A stretch of DNA of 64,000 bases from Haloimpatiens sp. FM7315 (GTDB lineage Bacteria; Bacillota; Clostridia; Clostridiales; Clostridiaceae): positions 1,724,001 to 1,788,000 of the forward strand of contig JBGVUE010000001.1 of the NCBI GenBank assembly GCA_041861885.1, written 5' to 3'. Positions 8,729-18,505 of the stretch are shown piece after piece. Numbering within the stretch: position 1 is the stretch's first letter; the number at the start of each line of letters is the position of its first letter. The notes below the pieces were generated by a model. That model was not told the DNA's origin. It saw nothing but the letters and a program-made list of their open reading frames with translations, and searched no databases. The translations under genes and the position numbers were made by a program.

Positions 8729-9856
8729 TTATCTATTTCTCCTTAAAAAAGCAGGTATTTCTAAATCATCTTCATTATAATCCTTTGTCATAGCGGCTTC
8801 ACCTACATTAGCATTTGCCTTTTTCTTATTGTCCAAATTTGAAAAAATATCAAAATCCTTATCTTTATTTATTGAGGATGAATTTTTATCTGAAGACATT
8901 CTATCCTGTTCAAATCCAGTAGCAATAACTGTGATTCTTAATTCGTCTTTTAAATTTTCATCAATAACCGCACCAAAAATTATATTCGCTTCAGGATCTG
9001 CTGCATCCTGAACTATCTCTGCTGCCTCATTTATCTCAAGAAGACCTAAATCAGACCCACCTGTAATATTTAATAAAACTCCAGTAGCACCTACTATAGA
9101 AGTCTCAAGTAAGGGACTTGAAATAGCTTGTTTTGCAGCTTCCTGAGCTCTATTATCACCAGTTCCTCTTCCAACACCCATATGAGCAAGACCTCTATCT
9201 AGCATTATGGTTCTAACGTCAGCAAAGTCTAAATTTATAAGACCAGGTATAGTAATCAAATCTGAAATACCTTGTACACCTTGCTTTAATACATCGTCAG
9301 CCAACTTAAAAGACTCCATTAAAGAAACTTTCTTGTCAACCATATTTAGTAATCTCTCATTAGGTATAGTTACTAATGTATCTACTCTCTCTTTTAAATT
9401 CTTAGTTCCAACTTCAGCGTGGAGCATTCTTCTTCTTCCTTCAAAAGGAAAAGGCTTAGTTACAACTCCTACTGTTAATATGCCCATAGATTTAGCAATT
9501 TCAGCAACTACAGGTGCTGCTCCTGTTCCTGTTCCTCCACCCATTCCAGCTGTTATGAAAACCATATCAGCCCCTTTAATGGCTTGAGAAATTTCATCTT
9601 TACTTTCTTCAGCGGCTTTTTGACCAATTTCAGGATTAGCCCCTGCCCCAAGTCCTTTAGTTAGTTTATCTCCAATTTGTATCTTTTGAGATGCTTGGGA
9701 TAGCATCAAAGCCTGTTTATCAGTATTTATAGCTATAAATTCTACATTCTTTAATCCTTCTTTTATCATTCGGTTAACAGCATTGTTTCCTCCTCCACCG
9801 CAACCAATTACCTTTATCTGAGCAAACTGTTGAACATCTACATCGAAATCTAGCAC
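8729..9856 (-). CDS. ftsZ: Cell division GTPase FtsZ
   Basis: FtsZ is the tubulin-like GTPase that builds the division ring. The 375-residue protein shows the nucleotide-binding loop [13 protein letters not shown], the tubulin signature [11 protein letters not shown] near residue 108, and the T7 loop with [11 protein letters not shown]. It ends with the conserved tail peptide [10 protein letters not shown] that binds FtsA. It begins at a GTG codon behind GAGGAGG, 15 bases after ftsA. The frame is intact. Confidence 0.97.
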   Translation of the reverse strand: MLDFDVDVQQFAQIKVIGCGGGGNNAVNRMIKEGLKNVEFIAINTDKQALMLSQASQKIQIGDKLTKGLGAGANPEIGQKAAEESKDEISQAIKGADMVFITAGMGGGTGTGAAPVVAEIAKSMGILTVGVVTKPFPFEGRRRMLHAEVGTKNLKERVDTLVTIPNERLLNMVDKKVSLMESFKLADDVLKQGVQGISDLITIPGLINLDFADVRTIMLDRGLAHMGVGRGTGDNRAQEAAKQAISSPLLETSIVGATGVLLNITGGSDLGLLEINEAAEIVQDAADPEANIIFGAVIDENLKDELRITVIATGFEQDRMSSDKNSSSINKDKDFDIFSNLDNKKKANANVGEAAMTKDYNEDDLEIPAFLRRNR

Positions 9857-9871
9857 AATAATACCTCCTCA

Positions 9872-11124
9872 TTAAAAGAAATCCGTTAAAAATTCATGTA
9901 TTTTCGATAAAAAACCTTTATTATTATTCTCATCTTTTTTATTTTTCTTACTTTTTTTACTTTCTTCAATTTCTTCTCTGTAAAAACTACTCTTATCCTT
10001 TAAACTATAAGCTACATCATTAATAATACCAACTACAGTTGCATATGTAGGATTATTTGCCCCAATAAAATCTGGAATACCAATTTTTGTAGGCTTTCCT
10101 AGAACAACTCTAGATGATTTTTCAACTCCCTTGATTAAAGAAATACCACCACCTACTAAAACAATTTCGTTAATCTCATCATATTTATCTGTTTCTATAA
10201 GTCTTTTTTTACAAAACATAGAATTTCTTCAACTCTAGCTTTTATTATTTTATTTAACATAATAAAATCAAGTTCTTGGATACTTCCATCTTGAAAGTGA
10301 ACATTTAATTTTTCCATACCATTTTCAAAATCTTCTGTATCTAAATCTGAATATTTAAGTTTTATTCGTTCAGCTTCAGAATATGGCATTTTCAAACATA
10401 ATGATATATCATTAGTTATGTTATTACCTCCCAAAGGAACCACAGTGCTTTCTATTAAATTATTATTTTTAAAAATAGATACATCAGAAGTCTCAGAGCC
10501 AATATCAAGCAGTACACTGCCCATTTCTAATTGATCTTTACTTAAAACTATACCACACATAGCTAAAGGTTGTAACACCATACCCAAAACATTTAAATTA
10601 GCTTTGTTTAAACTTTTTAAAAGGTTGTTTATAATAGTAGTTTTTGTAACTATAACCTGTGCCTCAACTTCAAGCTTTAAAGCACTCATACCTATAGGGT
10701 CTTTAATGCTTTCATAGCCATCTACTATATATTGCATTGGCACAACTCCTACTATTTCTTTATCGGAAGATATATTTATAAGTTTAGCAGCTTCTAAAGC
10801 CCTGTTTACATCATTTTTTGTAATTTCTCTATCATCCGAAGATATAGCAATAACCCCTTTATTGTAAATAAGCTCACTTATTTCTGAAGGCAATGAAATG
10901 TAAACATCTTTTATATCGATATCTATCATCCTATTTAGCTGATCTATACACTCCCTTATTGAAGAAGCAGTATTGTCTATATCAACAACTATAGATTTTC
11001 TCAATCCATTACATTTAACCGAGGTTATACCTATTATTTGAACTTGTCCATAAACATCTAACTTTCCTACCGCTGCACAAACTTTTGAGGAACCTATATC
11101 TAATCCAACTAAGTATTCACCCAT
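9872..11124 (-). CDS. ftsA: Cell division protein FtsA (one frame break)
   Basis: FtsA is the actin-like membrane tether of the Z ring. The corrected length is 417 residues. The N-terminal part (from ATG 11124, MGEYLVGLDIGSSKVCAAVG) carries the ATPase phosphate-1 motif and the FtsA-specific 1C domain; the C-terminal part holds the adenosine motif EIVLVGGGISLIKG and a lysine-rich amphipathic tail ending KIHEFLTDFF, suited to membrane binding. The frame is lost at an A7 run (10204-10210); eight A's join ...EEILCFVKKR to LIETDKYDEI exactly. Directly upstream of ftsZ. Confidence 0.92.
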
Positions 11125-11274
11125 ATATGTCTCTTCCCTCCTTAATGATAGTTTGTTACAATTTATATATTCAACGTAAGAAGTTTATTTCCTCTTATGT
11201 ACAAATATTTTTTTATGTTATAATTTACATTTTAAATTATATCACAAAAAATAAATATTATTTATTTTTTAAAT

Positions 11275-11301
11275 AAAAATTTAAATGTAATTTAAATTTT
11301 T
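11275..11301. repeat. AT-rich inverted repeat in the 297-base gap upstream of ftsA
   Basis: A perfect 12-bp inverted repeat (AAAAATTTAAAT, 3-base loop) lies in the gap 11125-11421. The rest of the gap is AT-rich with TATAAT-like strings but no -35 I would defend, and no open frame. Its far end holds the glycosyltransferase terminator. Function of the repeat is unknown. Confidence 0.5.
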
Positions 11302-11396
11302 ATGGACTAAGTTAGAAATATTCTATTTTAGTTATACTCACTTCTAATTTTTACGTAATCGTAATGTTTTACAGTATTATAGGTTATTATATAAAA

Positions 11397-11423
11397 AAGA
11401 GAAAAGCATTTAACTTTTCTCTT
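11397..11423 (-). terminator. Terminator overlapping the glycosyltransferase stop
   Basis: Arms AAGAGAAAAG (11397-11406) and CTTTTCTCTT (11414-11423) form a perfect 10-bp stem with a 7-base loop, followed by T's on the minus strand. The stop codon (11422-11424) overlaps the stem. Confidence 0.8.
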
Positions 11424-12694
11424 AATTAGCCTTTTCTAAATCAGTTATTTTTACACTTCTAGTATGTACCGTATGCGACCACTCTTTATTGTTTTTATTT
11501 ATTATACCAAGCACAGATATAGGAAGCCAAGTTACAGTGTAAAAAGGATAAATTACGTAATACCAAAATATCTTTAGGTCTAATTTCTTATCTAGTATAA
11601 GTATAAATGGAGTATACACAAATTCTAATATAGCAAGTAACACTGCACCTACTGTAATCATATTAAAATTAATTGAATACACAACTTCGTTGAAATTCGT
11701 TATAACACTATATGCACCCATTATATACTTAGCACCAGAAAGCACCATGGATATACCTACTAAAATTATAACTATTGGTTGTATGCTATAAAGCGCACAA
11801 TCTAAAGCCTTAAAATCAAACTTCGTAATAGCTCTTTTAATAAGTTTAGTAAAATACCTACTAGACACATCTGCAAATCCTTGCATCCACCTTTTTCTTT
11901 GATTCCAAGACTGCTTCAAAGTCAATGGTTTTTCATCATAAATTCTTGCATCATGAGCCCAGCCAACTTTATAGCCGTTTAAAACTAATTTACAACTAAA
12001 TTCCAAATCTTCGGTCAGACAGGTAGCTCCCCAGCCAAGATCTCTTAGTACTTCTGTGTCAATACAAAAGCCAGTACCACCTAACTGATTAGATAATCCT
12101 AAATTGCTTCTAGATAATTGAAACATTCTATTAGATGTCCAAAAAGAAATTGAATAGCTTCCAGTTATCCATGTATCTTTAGGATTTTTACTATCTAAAT
12201 ACCCCTGTACAACTTTATAGCCTTTACATAACTGCTTATTCATTTCTTTTAGAAAGTTTCTTGAAGCTAGGTTATCTGCATCAAATACAGCCACTGCATC
12301 GTATTTATTACCCATTTTAAAAATTATATTAAACATCCACTCCAATGCATAGCCTTTTCCTCTTTTTTCTTTATCAAATCTTTCGTATACTACAGCTCCC
12401 GCTTTTCTAGCTCTATGGGCAGTTTTATCTTGACAATTGTCTGCTATGACAAACACATCATACAATTCTTTTGGATAATCAAGCATTTTTAAACTTACCA
12501 CAATATCTTGAATAACAACTTCTTCATTATGAGCTGCAACGATTAATGCAAATTTTTTTTCGGTTCTATATCCTTATGTTCTTTTTTCTCCAGATACCAA
12601 AAAACGATATACACAAATAATACATGGAAATCATAAATACTAAATACGTAAATATTCGTGAAATAATGCTTATGATTGATTTTAAAATAATCAC
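11422..12694 (-). CDS. Membrane glycosyltransferase, family 2 (two frame breaks near 5' end)
   Basis: This is a processive-type family 2 glycosyltransferase of about 424 residues when corrected. An N-terminal membrane helix (ISMYYLCISFFGIW) precedes the GT-A domain: AAHNEE, the nucleotide-binding DADN, a TEDLEFSCKL acceptor motif and the QSWNQRKRWMQG motif (QxxRW), typical of cellulose- and hyaluronan-synthase relatives. Three or four C-terminal helices follow. The sugar and product are not predictable. The start is a GTG at 12694 behind AGGGGGA. Single-base losses at 12582-12587 (A6) and 12553-12560 (A8) split the first 45 or so residues from the rest. It stands between pilT and ftsA with its own terminator. 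Confidence 0.82.
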
Positions 12695-12740
12695 AAGAAA
12701 TCCCCCTAGTTCAACAGTTATTTTAGCACAAATTCGTGGT

Positions 12741-12756
12741 AATTACTATAGTAATT
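12741..12756. promoter_or_regulatory. 16-bp palindrome upstream of the glycosyltransferase
   Basis: The perfect palindrome AATTACTATAGTAATT lies 47 bases upstream of the GTG start. Its place suits an operator, but no regulator is evident nearby and AT-rich DNA makes such palindromes fairly common. Confidence 0.3.
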
Positions 12757-12893
12757 TTATCAATTTATTTTAACACATCTAAATTTTCTTTAGCTTACTT
12801 ATTGATATTTTATGCAAAATCACATAATTTATTTGCTTTTTAATGTATAATCTTTAATTTAAACAAAATTTATAATTATTAATTAAATTAAAA

Positions 12894-12912
12894 AAAGACC
12901 CATAAGGTCTTT
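12894..12912 (-). terminator. Terminator after pilT
   Basis: Arms AAAGACC (12894-12900) and GGTCTTT (12906-12912) with a 5-base loop, followed on the minus strand by a run of T's (A run at 12889-12896 on the plus strand), lie immediately after the pilT stop. Confidence 0.8.
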
Positions 12913-12913
12913 A

Positions 12914-13969
12914 TTAAATCGAGAGCATTCTTGATAATATTTCACAATCCATAGCATAATTCATTGCAGTATCATAATTTATATCTTTGTTTTTCAATAA
13001 TTTAACAAGAGACATATCCATTGTTTTCATACCATACTTAGCTCCAGTTTGCATAGAAGACTGTATTTGATATGTTTTACCTTCCCTTATAAGATTTTGT
13101 ATTGCAGGAGTTGCTATCATGATTTCCAATGCTACCATTCTCCCAGTTTCATCTGCTTTTGGAACTAATTGCTGTGAAACTATTCCTTTCATAACCCCAG
13201 CTAGCTGAATTCTAACTTGTTGCTGCTGATATGGAGGAAATACATCTACTATTCTATCTATAGTTTTAGCCGCTCCTATAGTATGTAAAGTAGATAGCAC
13301 TAAATGCCCCGTTTCAGCTGCTGTTAATGCAATTGAAATTGTTTCTAAATCCCTCATTTCCCCAACCAAAATAACATCAGGATCTTCTCTTAAAACTGCT
13401 TTAAGTGCTTTCCCATAATTTTCAGTATCTTTACCTATTTCTCTTTGGTTAATAATGGATTTGTTATGCTTGTGTAGATATTCAATAGGTTCCTCTAAAG
13501 TTATTACGTGAGCTGACCTACTTATATTAATTTCATTTATCATAGCAGCAAGTGTAGTACTTTTTCCGCTTCCCGTAGGACCTGTTACTAATACTAATCC
13601 TCGTTTTTTTTCTGTAAGGTCTTTTAAAACTTTTGGCATATGAAGCTCATTTAGAGTGGGAATTTTTAATGAAACTACTCTAATAGCTATAGCTGTGCTT
13701 CCTCTTTGCTTGTATATATTAGTTCTAAATCTCCCTATACCAGAAATAGAATAGGAAATATCATAGTCACAAGCATCTTCGTAATCCTTATAGTTGTCTT
13801 TTAAAATTTCCCTTGCAAATTGCTCTGTATCTTTTGGGGTTAATTTTTCACATTCTATTGGCACCAGTTTACCATTAATCCTCATAGTTGGAGCAATTCC
13901 CACTGTAAGGTGTAAATCTGAAGAATTATTTTTAACCGTATAGTCTAGTAATTCATTTAAAGATATCAA
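12914..13969 (-). CDS. pilT: Type IV pilus retraction-type ATPase PilT
   Basis: PilT is the hexameric ATPase that retracts type IV pili and powers twitching or gliding. The 351-residue protein has Walker A GPTGSGKSTT (near residue 130), the Asp box (ITLEEPIEYLH), Walker B (DPDVILVGEMRD) and the His box (HLVLSTLHT); GEMRD and the arrangement place it in PilT/PilU rather than the PilB assembly group. It starts at a TTG behind GGGAG. It is a lone pilus gene here, between sigK and the glycosyltransferase; the rest of the pilus machinery must be elsewhere. Confidence 0.92.
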   Translation of the reverse strand: MISLNELLDYTVKNNSSDLHLTVGIAPTMRINGKLVPIECEKLTPKDTEQFAREILKDNYKDYEDACDYDISYSISGIGRFRTNIYKQRGSTAIAIRVVSLKIPTLNELHMPKVLKDLTEKKRGLVLVTGPTGSGKSTTLAAMINEINISRSAHVITLEEPIEYLHKHNKSIINQREIGKDTENYGKALKAVLREDPDVILVGEMRDLETISIALTAAETGHLVLSTLHTIGAAKTIDRIVDVFPPYQQQQVRIQLAGVMKGIVSQQLVPKADETGRMVALEIMIATPAIQNLIREGKTYQIQSSMQTGAKYGMKTMDMSLVKLLKNKDINYDTAMNYAMDCEILSRMLSI

Positions 13970-14103
13970 TTTTTTCTCCCTTCTAACGTCAAAATTAACT
14001 TTCGTTCATAAATTATTTATTTGTATAGTCCACTATTATATTTATTCGTATGTATTTTCTAAAACTTTCACTATTTTTAAAAAGTTTTAAACATACTATA
14101 TTT

Positions 14104-14802
14104 TTACGAACTATAGTATTTCAATTCTTTGTATAATTTTTTTAATGCTCTCTTTTCTAATCTTGACACATAGGATCTTGAAATGCCAAGTTCTCTAGCT
14201 ATTTCCCTTTGGGTTTTAGGTTTTCCATCAACAAGGCCATATCTCATTTTAATGATATACTTTTCTCTTCCTTGAAGTATCTCTTCAATTTTGTTATATA
14301 ATTTTTTAATTTGAATTTTGCTTTCAACTATTTCAATAATTGAATCTTCATCACTTTTAAGTACATCCATTAAGGAGATTTCATTCCCCTCTTTATCTAT
14401 TCCTATAGGATCCTGAAGATAAACCTCTGACCTATTCTTTTTATTATTTCTAATTAACATTAATATCTCATTTTCTATACATCTTGCAGCATAGGTTGCA
14501 AGTCTCGTTCCTTTACTACTATCAAAAGAATCAATTGCTTTAATTAAACCTATTGTCCCTATAGATATTAAATCATCAACTTCTTTACTAGGATAAGAAT
14601 ATTTTTTTACTATGTGAGCTACAAGTCTTAAATTCCTTTCTATAAGAACATTTTTTGCTAATATATCCCCTTCCTTTAATTTATCCAAATAGTATTTTTC
14701 TTCTTTTTTGTTTAAAGGTTTAGGGAATGTATTATTAGTAATGTACGCTACTAAAAAGGTTATACTGCTAAAAATGTCCATAAAATAATTCATGGAAATC
14801 AC
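14104..14802 (-). CDS. sigK: Late mother-cell sigma factor SigK (pro-form), uninterrupted
   Basis: SigK drives late mother-cell expression during spore maturation. The protein (about 232 residues from the GTG at 14802) has a short hydrophobic pro-region (MDIFSSITFLVAYITNNTFPKPL) like that of pro-SigK, sigma region 2 ([31 protein letters not shown]) and region 4 (ELGISRSYVSRLEKRALKKLY). A GGGGGA ribosome site eight bases before the GTG decides the start; an in-frame TTG at 14817 lies within that site. The gene is one piece, so no skin-like prophage interrupts it. Confidence 0.93.
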   Translation of the reverse strand: MISMNYFMDIFSSITFLVAYITNNTFPKPLNKKEEKYYLDKLKEGDILAKNVLIERNLRLVAHIVKKYSYPSKEVDDLISIGTIGLIKAIDSFDSSKGTRLATYAARCIENEILMLIRNNKKNRSEVYLQDPIGIDKEGNEISLMDVLKSDEDSIIEIVESKIQIKKLYNKIEEILQGREKYIIKMRYGLVDGKPKTQREIARELGISRSYVSRLEKRALKKLYKELKYYSS

Positions 14803-14886
14803 ATCAAATTCCCCCAATAATGCTTATTACTATATTATGAATCTATTCTTTAAAAAGTGCATGTACACATATTTAAATAAAAAAAT

Positions 14887-14917
14887 AAAAGCACCTATTT
14901 ATAAAATTAGGTACTTT
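14887..14917 (-). terminator. Terminator after udk
   Basis: Arms at 14887-14897 and 14908-14917 (AAAGTACCTA against TAGGTGCTTT with one G-T pair on the minus strand), followed by T's, lie eight bases after the udk stop. It closes the mltG-trmR-trhP-udk run. Confidence 0.75.
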
Positions 14918-14925
14918 AAAACTAA

Positions 14926-15552
14926 TTAATACTCATTATTTAAAAGTTGTTTAATTTTAGCTGTTATTATGTCTATAGCTACTTTGTTATGTCCACCTTC
15001 TGGAATTATTAAATCAGCATATCTTTTAGTAGGTTCAGTAAACTGCATATGCATAGGTCTTACTACATTTAAATATTGATCTATAACAGAATCAACTGTT
15101 CTTCCTCTTTCACTTATGTCTCTTGTAAGCCTTCTAATTATTCTTACATCAGCATCGGTGTCAACATAAATCTTAATATCTAACATATTTCTAAGTTCTG
15201 GATCTTGAAAAACAAGTATTCCTTCAACTATTACTATGTCTCTTGGTTCAACCTTTACAATTTCTTTTTTTCTAGTATGTAGTTCAAAATCATATATAGG
15301 TTTTTCTACACTTTCACCCATTGATAGCTTATATAATTGTTTAATTAATAAAGAAGTATCAAAAGCATCTGGATGATCATAATTAGTTTTTATCCTATCT
15401 TCCATTGATAAATAACTTTGATCTTTGTAATAGGAATCTTGCTCTATCATGGCTATACACTGTTCGCCAAATTTTCTATATATTTCATTTGCAATAGTGC
15501 TTTTACCTGAACCTGTTCCACCAGATATTCCAATTAAAACTGGACTTTTCAT
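14926..15552 (-). CDS. udk: Uridine kinase
   Basis: Udk phosphorylates uridine and cytidine to UMP and CMP in pyrimidine salvage. The 208-residue protein has Walker [13 protein letters not shown] (8-19), the DSYY and DHPDAFD substrate motifs, a VEGILVF Walker B strand and the RDISERGRT lid. The length is usual. Its ATG overlaps the trhP stop by four bases (ATGA), so translation is coupled. The order mltG-trmR-trhP-udk matches the yrrL-yrrM-yrrN/O-udk run of Bacillus. Confidence 0.96.
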   Translation of the reverse strand: MKSPVLIGISGGTGSGKSTIANEIYRKFGEQCIAMIEQDSYYKDQSYLSMEDRIKTNYDHPDAFDTSLLIKQLYKLSMGESVEKPIYDFELHTRKKEIVKVEPRDIVIVEGILVFQDPELRNMLDIKIYVDTDADVRIIRRLTRDISERGRTVDSVIDQYLNVVRPMHMQFTEPTKRYADLIIPEGGHNKVAIDIITAKIKQLLNNEY

Positions 15553-16778
15553 CGAGCTTCCCCCTTAGATTTTATTATCATGGAATTTACTTCTATGCTA
15601 TTAGGAGTTTTAATTGTAAAAAGCATTTGAGCACAAGGAGCTGATTCTAGCTTATTTCCCTTAGTATCTCTCATATCATTTAAATATATAATCTCATTAT
15701 CTCCATGAGGTTTTAATATCTCAACTTTATCTCCATCATAAGCTTTATTTCTTTGCTCTATAACAGCAATACCTTCATCTTCTTTATATTCTCTTACAAC
15801 TCCAACTATATCATATTCTCTAATATAAGATGAAGACTCATATATCTGTTTATTAGGATCACCCATATAAAATCCTGTATAATACTGTCTATGACTAGGT
15901 TTCATCAACATATCAAGCCATTTTTCATTAAAACTATATTCCTCAGGATCATTAAAATACTCATCTAAGGCCTGTCTGTATGCTTTAACAACTGACGCTA
16001 CGTAAAAAGCACTTTTCATCCTACCTTCTATTTTTAAAGAACTAGCCCCTGTTTGAACTAATTCTGGTATATGCTCTATCATACATAAATCTTTTGAATT
16101 CATTATGTAGGTTCCTTTTTCATCTTCCTTTATCTCATACAATTCATCAGATCTTTTTTCTTCTCTTAAAAAATATTTGTATCTGCAAGGCTGAGCACAT
16201 TGTCCTCTATTTGAATCTCTTCCAGTCAAATAATTTGAAAGTAAACACCTGCCTGAATACGCCATGCACATAGAACCATGAATAAATACTTCAAGTTCGC
16301 AGTCCTTTGGAAGTTTGTTTCTCATATCTTCAATTTCTTCAAAAGATAGTTCTCTTGCTAGCACCAATCTTTTAACCCCTTGCTTATACCAAAACAAACC
16401 TGATTTCCAGTTTACATTATTTGCTTGAGTGCTAAGATGTATTTCTAAATTAGGTACAACTTCTCTAGCAGTCATTATAATCCCTGGATCTGAAACAATA
16501 ATGGCATCTACACCTATTTTATATAATTCCTTTAAATATTCTTCTAATCCATTTAAATCCTCATTGTGAGGAAATACATTTAAAGTAACATAAACTCTTT
16601 TTCCTTTTTTATGTGCGTACTCTATTCCAGATTTTAAATCTTCATTGTCAAAATTATCAGCAAATGCCCTTAAGTTTAATTTACTTCCACCTAAATATAC
16701 AGCATCTGCTCCAAAATCTATTGCAGCTTTTAGCTTTTCAATATTCCCCGCAGGTGCTAATATCTCTGGTTTATTCAT
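15549..16778 (-). CDS. trhP: Peptidase U32 family tRNA hydroxylation protein TrhP
   Basis: Proteins of this U32 group (YegQ/TrhP, YrrO) carry out prephenate-dependent 5-hydroxylation of uridine 34 in tRNA. The product (about 409 residues) starts [27 protein letters not shown], and contains the cysteine-rich motif [26 protein letters not shown] split around GQCAQPC, thought to hold an iron-sulfur cluster. A start at 16778 is preferred because the ribosome site GGAGGA lies six bases upstream; an ATG two codons earlier overlaps that site. It is cotranscribed with trmR, which methylates the hydroxyl made here. Bacillus has two paralogues at this place; only one is present. Confidence 0.88.
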   Translation of the reverse strand: MNKPEILAPAGNIEKLKAAIDFGADAVYLGGSKLNLRAFADNFDNEDLKSGIEYAHKKGKRVYVTLNVFPHNEDLNGLEEYLKELYKIGVDAIIVSDPGIIMTAREVVPNLEIHLSTQANNVNWKSGLFWYKQGVKRLVLARELSFEEIEDMRNKLPKDCELEVFIHGSMCMAYSGRCLLSNYLTGRDSNRGQCAQPCRYKYFLREEKRSDELYEIKEDEKGTYIMNSKDLCMIEHIPELVQTGASSLKIEGRMKSAFYVASVVKAYRQALDEYFNDPEEYSFNEKWLDMLMKPSHRQYYTGFYMGDPNKQIYESSSYIREYDIVGVVREYKEDEGIAVIEQRNKAYDGDKVEILKPHGDNEIIYLNDMRDTKGNKLESAPCAQMLFTIKTPNSIEVNSMIIKSKGEAR

Positions 16779-17424
16779 TTTCATTCCTCCTTACAGTCAC
16801 TGCTATGCCATCGCCCATAGGTATTGTAGAAGTCAGAAATTCTTTATCATTTATCATATTTAAATATTCTCTCATTCTCTTTACGATTGTAATTTTTCTT
16901 CTCTTAACTAATTCATCTGAAGCTACCATTCCTCTAAATAAGACATTGTCAGCTACTATAACGCCTTCTTTATTAAGCATCCTCAAGCAATGTGGTAAAA
17001 AATGATTGTAATGGCCTTTTCCCGCATCAATAAAAATAAAATCAAAAGTGTCTTTCATATTAGAAAGTGCATCTAAGCACTCTCCTTTTATGATTTCAAT
17101 GTTGTTATCTAGTTTATACTTTTGAATATTTTCTTTTGCAAGTTCAATCATTTTTTCATCACGTTCCACTGTAGTGATCTTTGCCTGCATATTGGAACTT
17201 AAACACATCAATATAGATGAATATCCTATAGCTGTACCTAGCTCTAAAATTCTCTTAGGCTTCTTCATATTAATCATAAGCTCTAAAAACTGAGCAGTCT
17301 CTTTTTGAACTATAGGAACAGCATTATTATGTGCAAATTCTTCTAATTCTTTCAATACACCTTGTTTTTCAGGAATTAGTTTTCTTAAATAAGTTTCCAT
17401 ATATTCATAAGTTACACCGCTCAT
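16771..17424 (-). CDS. trmR: tRNA 5-hydroxyuridine methyltransferase TrmR
   Basis: This SAM-dependent O-methyltransferase (217 residues) is of the YrrM/TrmR type, which converts 5-hydroxyuridine 34 to 5-methoxyuridine in tRNA. Visible are the SAM-binding strand ILELGTAIGYSSILM, the acidic ITTVERDEKM and the FDFIFIDAGKGHY and VIVADNVLFRG motifs of the catechol-methyltransferase-like family. The TrmR name rests on its place directly upstream of trhP, which it overlaps by a few bases, and downstream of mltG. On sequence alone it could be any member of methyltransferase family 3. Confidence 0.88.
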   Translation of the reverse strand: MSGVTYEYMETYLRKLIPEKQGVLKELEEFAHNNAVPIVQKETAQFLELMINMKKPKRILELGTAIGYSSILMCLSSNMQAKITTVERDEKMIELAKENIQKYKLDNNIEIIKGECLDALSNMKDTFDFIFIDAGKGHYNHFLPHCLRMLNKEGVIVADNVLFRGMVASDELVKRRKITIVKRMREYLNMINDKEFLTSTIPMGDGIAVTVRRNENE

Positions 17425-17473
17425 TGAAATTCCTCCAAACTATATATAGCCTCAATTTTTCACGTTATCCAAA

Positions 17474-18475
17474 CTAATATCCATATTTCTTCATTGCTTT
17501 TTTAAAATCTTCATAATCCTCAGTAAAATAATGCTGCTTAGTTTCATCTTTTTTATATAAATAAAAAAGATAATTTGTTCTTTCCGGATTCATTGCAGCT
17601 ACGATGGACTCTCTGCCTGGATTACATATTGGGCCAAGAGGCAATCCGTTTATATAATAGGTATTGTATGGGGACTTTATCTTCGTGTCTTTTATAGTAA
17701 CCACATCTTTATGATGCCCTAAAGCGTATAGTACAGTAGCATCAATTTGAAGCTTCATTTTTTTATCTAGTCTATTGTAGATTACTGATGATATCTTCGC
17801 TCTATCTGCTTTTACCTTTGCTTCTTTCTCAATTAAAGATGCTATTTTTATAATTTCATCAAGGTTATAATCTTTTTTCTCTTTAATTTCATTCTTAACG
17901 CCAGTCCAAGTATCTTCAAAGTTTTTTAACATTTCTTTTATAATTTCTTCCCCAGAAGAATTTTTCTTAAAGGTATATGTATTTGGAAATAAGTATCCTT
18001 CCAAAGAGTATGAAATCTTGGGATTATTTTTTATAAAACCAGGCAATCTATATTCCTTACAGGCCATAATAAAATCTTTTTTCTCTATAATTTTATTTTT
18101 ATCAAGTAAACTACCTATCTCTTCAATAGTATATCCTTCTGGAATACTTACTTTTATCAAATTATTTTTATTACCTTTAGTTAGCATGTTTATAAAACTA
18201 ATTAACGAAGTATCTTTTTCAACTGTGTACTGGCCAGGTTTAACATTAAAATTAAACTTTTTAATTTTTAAATATGCCTTAATTACATGAGAATTCGAAA
18301 TTATGCTTTCTCTCTCAAGCTTATTTAATAATGTATAGAAATTATCCCCTGATTCTACATTTAACACATACTTATTATCTACTCTGAAGGGTTTATCTAT
18401 AAATTTGCCTTTTGAAAGAACTAAAGTTACTACGAGACTCAAAATAATAAATATAATAAAAAATTTCTTTTTCAT
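17474..18475 (-). CDS. mltG: Endolytic murein transglycosylase MltG
   Basis: MltG cuts nascent peptidoglycan glycan strands and is thought to end their elongation. The 333-residue protein has one N-terminal membrane helix, a LysM-like region (VLNVESGDNFYTLLNKL), then the YceG catalytic domain with the conserved glutamate in ASLIEKEA, the IDATVLYALG stretch and the C-terminal SPYNTY...GLPLGPICNPG motif. The length is normal. It starts at an ATG behind GGTGGGGG, 30 bases after typA, and leads into the tRNA-modification genes. Confidence 0.95.
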   Translation of the reverse strand: MKKKFFIIFIILSLVVTLVLSKGKFIDKPFRVDNKYVLNVESGDNFYTLLNKLERESIISNSHVIKAYLKIKKFNFNVKPGQYTVEKDTSLISFINMLTKGNKNNLIKVSIPEGYTIEEIGSLLDKNKIIEKKDFIMACKEYRLPGFIKNNPKISYSLEGYLFPNTYTFKKNSSGEEIIKEMLKNFEDTWTGVKNEIKEKKDYNLDEIIKIASLIEKEAKVKADRAKISSVIYNRLDKKMKLQIDATVLYALGHHKDVVTIKDTKIKSPYNTYYINGLPLGPICNPGRESIVAAMNPERTNYLFYLYKKDETKQHYFTEDYEDFKKAMKKYGY

Positions 18476-18505
18476 TAAATCGCCCCCACCTAAATAATAC
18501 CTGTA

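Noticed and set aside
9207..9587. A 126-codon plus-strand frame within ftsZ
   Set aside because: It mirrors the strongly conserved ftsZ sequence and has no start context or known domain.
12741..12756. Reading the AATTACTATAGTAATT palindrome as a defined operator
   Set aside because: AT-rich sequence makes such palindromes likely by chance and no matching regulator is near; kept only as a low-confidence feature.
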